A stretch of DNA of 64,000 bases from Maricaulis sp048270095 (GTDB lineage: Bacteria > Pseudomonadota > Alphaproteobacteria > Caulobacterales > Maricaulaceae). Positions 61,281 to 64,000 of this stretch are shown in pieces. How positions within the stretch are numbered: the stretch's first letter is position 1; each line of letters opens with the position of its first letter. The stretch spans positions 10,803 through 74,802 of the forward strand of contig NZ_JBLWTL010000014.1 in assembly GCF_048270095.1 (NCBI RefSeq), in the 5' to 3' direction. Position numbers and translations under genes: made by a program. The notes beneath the pieces were generated by a model that saw only the letters and a program-made list of their open reading frames with translations, was not told where the DNA came from and did not search any database.

Positions 61281-62297
61281 GGCCGAGATCTGCCCGGCCG
61301 GCTCACGGGCCAGCTGCGCCGAGAGCGTCGTCACCGTCACGAAATCGAAGCCCGCCTCGCGTGCCTCGCCAATCCAGTTTTCAAGCGCTTCCAGCGTCGC
61401 GGCATGGGGATGGCCGATCAGCACGGCATGCCCTTGCGAGCGGGCCAGAAGCTCGGCCTCGGCCAGCCGGGCACGGATCGCCTCCCCCTCAATGACATGG
61501 TCGAGGAAGATGTCGCGCCGCAGGACGGGCAGTCCCAGACCTTCGGCGACGGCGTAGCCGCGGCTATCGGCGATGGTCATGGAATCAATGAAGAGCGGGG
61601 CCTGTTCGGCAATCGCGCTGAGGGCGACGCGCATCGCCCGCGGATCGCCGGTGAACCGGCTACCCATATGATTATTCAAGCCAATCGCACCCGGCACACG
61701 CGCCATCGCCCAGCGGATCCGGGCGCGCAGCTCACGATCGCTGAGATCAACGCGCAAGGCATGCGGACCGGGATCGTCCAGACCCAGTGGTTCCATCGGC
61801 ACATGCACCAGCACATCGCGGCCACGGGCCTCTGCAGCGCGCGCCGTCGCGGCCGCAGCGTCGGCATAGGGCAGAATGGCGATGGTGAGTGGCGCGTCCA
61901 GGCCCAGCACACGCGCGGCGGCGGCTTCATCCAGACCGACATCATCAATGATCAGGGCGATGCGTGGCCGCGCGGCAATTGCGGCGCCGGTGACGGGAGC
62001 CGGAACGGGAAGCATAACTTCAGCGGTCCCGATCGCGCTGGCGGCTGGCAAGCTGTCCAGCACCGGTATCGCCGCGGGGACCTGTCCGCCAGGCTGGCTC
62101 GCTGCAGCAGGCACAGCCTCAGCGGCGGGGCCAGTCGACGCGGTGAAACGGATTGAGTGATCGGGCGCCGGAGACGCGGCGCTGCCGATTGAAAACGCCA
62201 CCGCCGCCGCCAGATAGGCCGAGGCGACCACCGCTCCTGCCAGGGCAGGCATGGCGGCATTGCGCGGACGAATCGATTTGACGGATCTTGACGGCAT
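61266..62297 (-). CDS. Divergent polysaccharide deacetylase family protein
   Basis: ATG 62297 gives 343 residues: a cytoplasmic/membrane anchor (AMPALAGAVVASAYLAAAVAF), an Ala/Pro-rich linker of about 85 residues, then the deacetylase-like domain (IALIIDDVGLDEAAAARVLGLD, HVPMEPLGLDDPGPHAL, NNHMGSRFTGDPRAM, AVLIGHPHAATLEAL). This divergent branch is often near murein hydrolase or envelope genes, and its activity is not well defined. A second ATG (62339) would add 14 residues but would place the CtrA-like box inside the gene, so 62297 is preferred. Its end overlaps trpE by 15 bases, convergently. Confidence 0.82.
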   Translation of the reverse strand: MPSRSVKSIRPRNAAMPALAGAVVASAYLAAAVAFSIGSAASPAPDHSIRFTASTGPAAEAVPAAASQPGGQVPAAIPVLDSLPAASAIGTAEVMLPVPAPVTGAAIAARPRIALIIDDVGLDEAAAARVLGLDAPLTIAILPYADAAAATARAAEARGRDVLVHVPMEPLGLDDPGPHALRVDLSDRELRARIRWAMARVPGAIGLNNHMGSRFTGDPRAMRVALSAIAEQAPLFIDSMTIADSRGYAVAEGLGLPVLRRDIFLDHVIEGEAIRARLAEAELLARSQGHAVLIGHPHAATLEALENWIGEAREAGFDFVTVTTLSAQLAREPAGQISASIAP

Positions 62298-62320
62298 GAC
62301 ACCAGCAGGCCCGGATCGGA

Positions 62321-62335
62321 TTAACGGTGCGTTAA
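62321..62335. promoter_or_regulatory. CtrA-type binding site TTAA-N7-TTAA
   Basis: A perfect TTAA-CGGTGCG-TTAA lies in the 99-bp divergent spacer between the deacetylase and trpG, 24 bp upstream of the deacetylase start. TTAA-N7-TTAA is the full binding site of the essential cell-cycle regulator CtrA in Caulobacter and relatives. It is the only perfect copy I noticed in an intergenic region of the window. Confidence 0.6.
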
Positions 62336-62396
62336 GCATGTGCCGGGATTGGCGGCGCGGCGCATTGGCCCTAGTTTGCGCCGACGGAGGCCCTGC

Positions 62397-62987
62397 ATGC
62401 TGCTGATCATCGACAATTACGACAGTTTCACCTTCAACCTGGTGCATTATTTCCAGGAATTGGGAGCGACAACCCGCGTCGTCCGCAATGATGCGCTGAG
62501 CGCCGGCGAGGCCCTGGCGCTGCAGGCCGACGGCATCATTCTCTCGCCGGGTCCGTGCGATCCGGACCGGGCCGGCATTTGTCTCGACCTGATCGCACAG
62601 GCGCCCGCAGAGCTTCCCATCCTGGGCGTCTGCCTGGGCCATCAGGCGATCGGCCAGGCCTTTGGCGGTGATGTGATCGCGGCCAAACAGATCATGCATG
62701 GCAAGACCAGCGCGATTGTCCATGACGCCACCGGCCTGTTCGCCGGCCTGCCCAGCCCCTTCACCGCGACGCGTTACCATTCCCTCGCCGTGAAGCCTGA
62801 AACCCTGCCCACCAGCTTGCGCGCCACCGCCCACACCAGCGACGGCGAGATCATGGGGCTGTGTCATATCGAGCGCCCGGTCCACGGCGTGCAATTCCAC
62901 CCGGAATCGATCGCGTCGGAACACGGCCATGCCCTGCTGAAGAATTTCCTGGATATGACGCAGGAGCGCCGCCGCGCGGCGGCGTGA
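62397..62987 (+). CDS. trpG: Anthranilate synthase component II, glutamine amidotransferase
   Basis: TrpG supplies ammonia from glutamine to TrpE. ATG 62397 has a strong GGAGG seven bases upstream and gives 196 residues. IIDNYDSFTFNLVHYF at the N-terminus, the catalytic Cys79 in GVCLGHQAIGQAFGG, and HGVQFHPES (His, Glu) are all present. A pabA role in folate synthesis is also possible, since one protein often serves both. No trpD follows in the window; an uncharacterised gene comes next. Confidence 0.94.
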   Translation: MLLIIDNYDSFTFNLVHYFQELGATTRVVRNDALSAGEALALQADGIILSPGPCDPDRAGICLDLIAQAPAELPILGVCLGHQAIGQAFGGDVIAAKQIMHGKTSAIVHDATGLFAGLPSPFTATRYHSLAVKPETLPTSLRATAHTSDGEIMGLCHIERPVHGVQFHPESIASEHGHALLKNFLDMTQERRRAAA

Positions 62988-63013
62988 CGCCTGGCCACCA
63001 CCGGATTACCGCC

Positions 63014-63355
63014 ATGTCGATCAATTATCACGGCCATAGCGCGCTGAATATCGAGCGGACCCAACGCTGCATCGATTATATGCGCGATGCGCGACCGGAC
63101 TGGTTTTCCGGCCCGCTCGAACTGGGGTGTGCCCGCCCGCTCGGCCGGTTCGGCGCGGAAATCGCCCGCGATTTCGGGATTGAGGCGCAATGCCTCTTCA
63201 CGCTCCATGTCCGTGACAAGGGTCAGATCGCGGTCGTGCATCCGGCGCTCGACTATATCTATCAGGTGTTCGGGACCGAATTCGTGGTGATGAGCTGGGA
63301 GATGGACCAACCCCGTCCCCCCGTACAGGCGAGCCCCGGCCTGAAACTCGACTGA
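63014..63355 (+). CDS. Uncharacterised small protein downstream of trpG
   Basis: No family recognised. ATG 63014, 26 bp after trpG, gives 113 residues: soluble, no signal peptide, mixed alpha/beta. The segments RTQRCIDYMRDARPDWFSG, GRFGAEIARDFGIEAQC and ALDYIYQVFGTEFVVMSWEM suggest a compact globular domain. It is likely co-transcribed with trpG. The frame is open far upstream inside trpG, but no other start is convincing. Confidence 0.55.
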   Translation: MSINYHGHSALNIERTQRCIDYMRDARPDWFSGPLELGCARPLGRFGAEIARDFGIEAQCLFTLHVRDKGQIAVVHPALDYIYQVFGTEFVVMSWEMDQPRPPVQASPGLKLD

Positions 63356-63447
63356 GGCGGCAGCCTTCGCGACAGGGACGCTCGCGAGCGCCGGCAGGAA
63401 ATCGTTCCAGCCTGTCACCAAACGCGCTGTCTGCCAGTCTGCCATCA

Positions 63448-64000
63448 TCACAAGAATCGTATCCTCGGGCCTGTCTCAGCAGGCGTCTCCGGCATGGCAG
63501 ACTCGGCTTTTGAGTCTGTCACCCTGTCATTGTCTATGATCGTGGCGGGCGGCGCCCCGGCCGCTTCGCGCGCTTCGGGGTCGGCCGTCGCATGCGCATC
63601 ATGGTCCGCCTCCCCGCCGACCTCTGGCTCGCCGCCTCGCAGCCAGGCCGGGGGGTTCACGACCAGGCGTTCATACAAATCATCGCGCAAGCGCTCGACC
63701 GGAACCAGATCCATGCGCCCAGCGCGTTCGGCCCGGGCCAAGTCCCAGCCCTCGGGATACTCGAGCGGCCTGCAAGTCTCGTCCAGTGGCACCCCGACCA
63801 GTTCCGGCGGCAGGCGCCGGCCTGATTTCAGATCGGTTTGCACCTTGAGCGCCGCCACTTCGGCCTGACGCAAGGACAGCTCGATCAATTGCTGGGCCAG
63901 CTTGGCCGCCAACGCCGAGCGCGCCATCTGCCCCGCCAGCGCATAGCGGGTGGCCCGCGCCACCAGCACACTGGCCGCCTCCTCCGCCGGCACGGCAGGG
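63448..64000 (-). CDS. Uncharacterised protein, partial at the window edge
   Basis: The reading frame is open to the last base of the window, so the 5' end may be missing; a GTG at 63993 would give 181 residues. Visible are an Ala/Leu-rich helical part (LAKLAQQLIELSLRQAEVAALKVQTDLKSGRRLPPELVG), a Glu/Arg-rich middle and a low-complexity Asp/Ala/His tail (GGEADHDAHATADPEAREAAG). No known domain, signal peptide or membrane helix is seen. It is convergent with the preceding gene. Confidence 0.5.
   Translation of the reverse strand, partial: PAVPAEEAASVLVARATRYALAGQMARSALAAKLAQQLIELSLRQAEVAALKVQTDLKSGRRLPPELVGVPLDETCRPLEYPEGWDLARAERAGRMDLVPVERLRDDLYERLVVNPPAWLRGGEPEVGGEADHDAHATADPEAREAAGAPPATIIDNDRVTDSKAESAMPETPAETGPRIRFL

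Overview
The window is chromosomal DNA from a high-GC alphaproteobacterium. Gene content and order point to the Maricaulales/Hyphomonadaceae-Caulobacterales side of the class: a dusB-ntrBC-ntrYX-trkA-trkH-hfq-hflX block, a tpiA-secG-pyrG block, a pyruvate dehydrogenase operon whose E1 beta subunit carries its own lipoyl domain, and one perfect TTAA-N7-TTAA box of the type bound by the cell-cycle regulator CtrA. The exact genus cannot be fixed from the sequence alone. Nearly all of the window is ordinary core genome, densely packed, with many 1-4 bp start/stop overlaps.

Layout. 0.2-1.2 kb: a small secreted protein with three perfect-period 26-residue repeats, a gene-poor stretch and tRNA-Ser(UGA). 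1.2-6.8 kb: rlpA, a DacA-type carboxypeptidase, then tmk-holB-tatD-MBL hydrolase in one operon. 6.9-8.8 kb: a CPBP protease gene broken by one in-frame TAG, and mazG. 8.8-21.2 kb (minus strand): dusB, ntrB, ntrC, ntrY, ntrX, trkA, trkH, a D-amino-acid aminotransferase, hfq and hflX, a single long nitrogen/redox sensing, potassium and RNA-regulation block. 21.3-24.4 kb: ispDF, cinA/pncC, ratA and lipA. 24.6-27.1 kb: two tandem paralogous membrane diguanylate cyclases of identical length.

27.1-35 kb is the most accessory-looking envelope region: a small secreted protein, an M1 metallopeptidase, a beta-repeat protein with a membrane C-terminus, and two beta-repeat lipoproteins that flank an acyl-ACP/acyl-CoA synthetase, with a pair of TATCG/CGATA palindromes in the divergent promoter. 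35-47 kb (mostly minus strand) is central carbon metabolism: eno, a methyltransferase, an FtsB-like protein, pdhA, pdhB, pdhC and lpdA, with three small unrelated genes interleaved among the pdh genes and two large hairpin repeats in the spacers. 47.4-53.5 kb is accessory: a secreted alpha/beta hydrolase, an AT-richer toxin-tail/immunity-like remnant bracketed by related hairpin repeats, a TetR regulator facing a DUF2147/membrane-protein pair, a repeat-containing gene-free stretch, an aromatic-amino-acid-type decarboxylase and a DUF2807 protein. 53.6-64 kb returns to core genes: pyrG, secG, a pseudo-receiver protein, tpiA, ppiD, trpE, a divergent polysaccharide deacetylase, trpG and two uncharacterised genes, the last running off the window.

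I found no CRISPR array, rRNA operon, prophage or intact insertion sequence. The best candidates for something undescribed are the beta-repeat envelope locus (30-35 kb) and the repeat-bracketed toxin/immunity remnant (48.5-49.3 kb). The strongest single-gene anomalies are an NtrC without the sigma-54 GAFTGA loop, a receiver-like protein with Glu where the phospho-Asp should be, a TatD with Asn in its HxH metal motif, and a carboxypeptidase with SGG in place of SxN.
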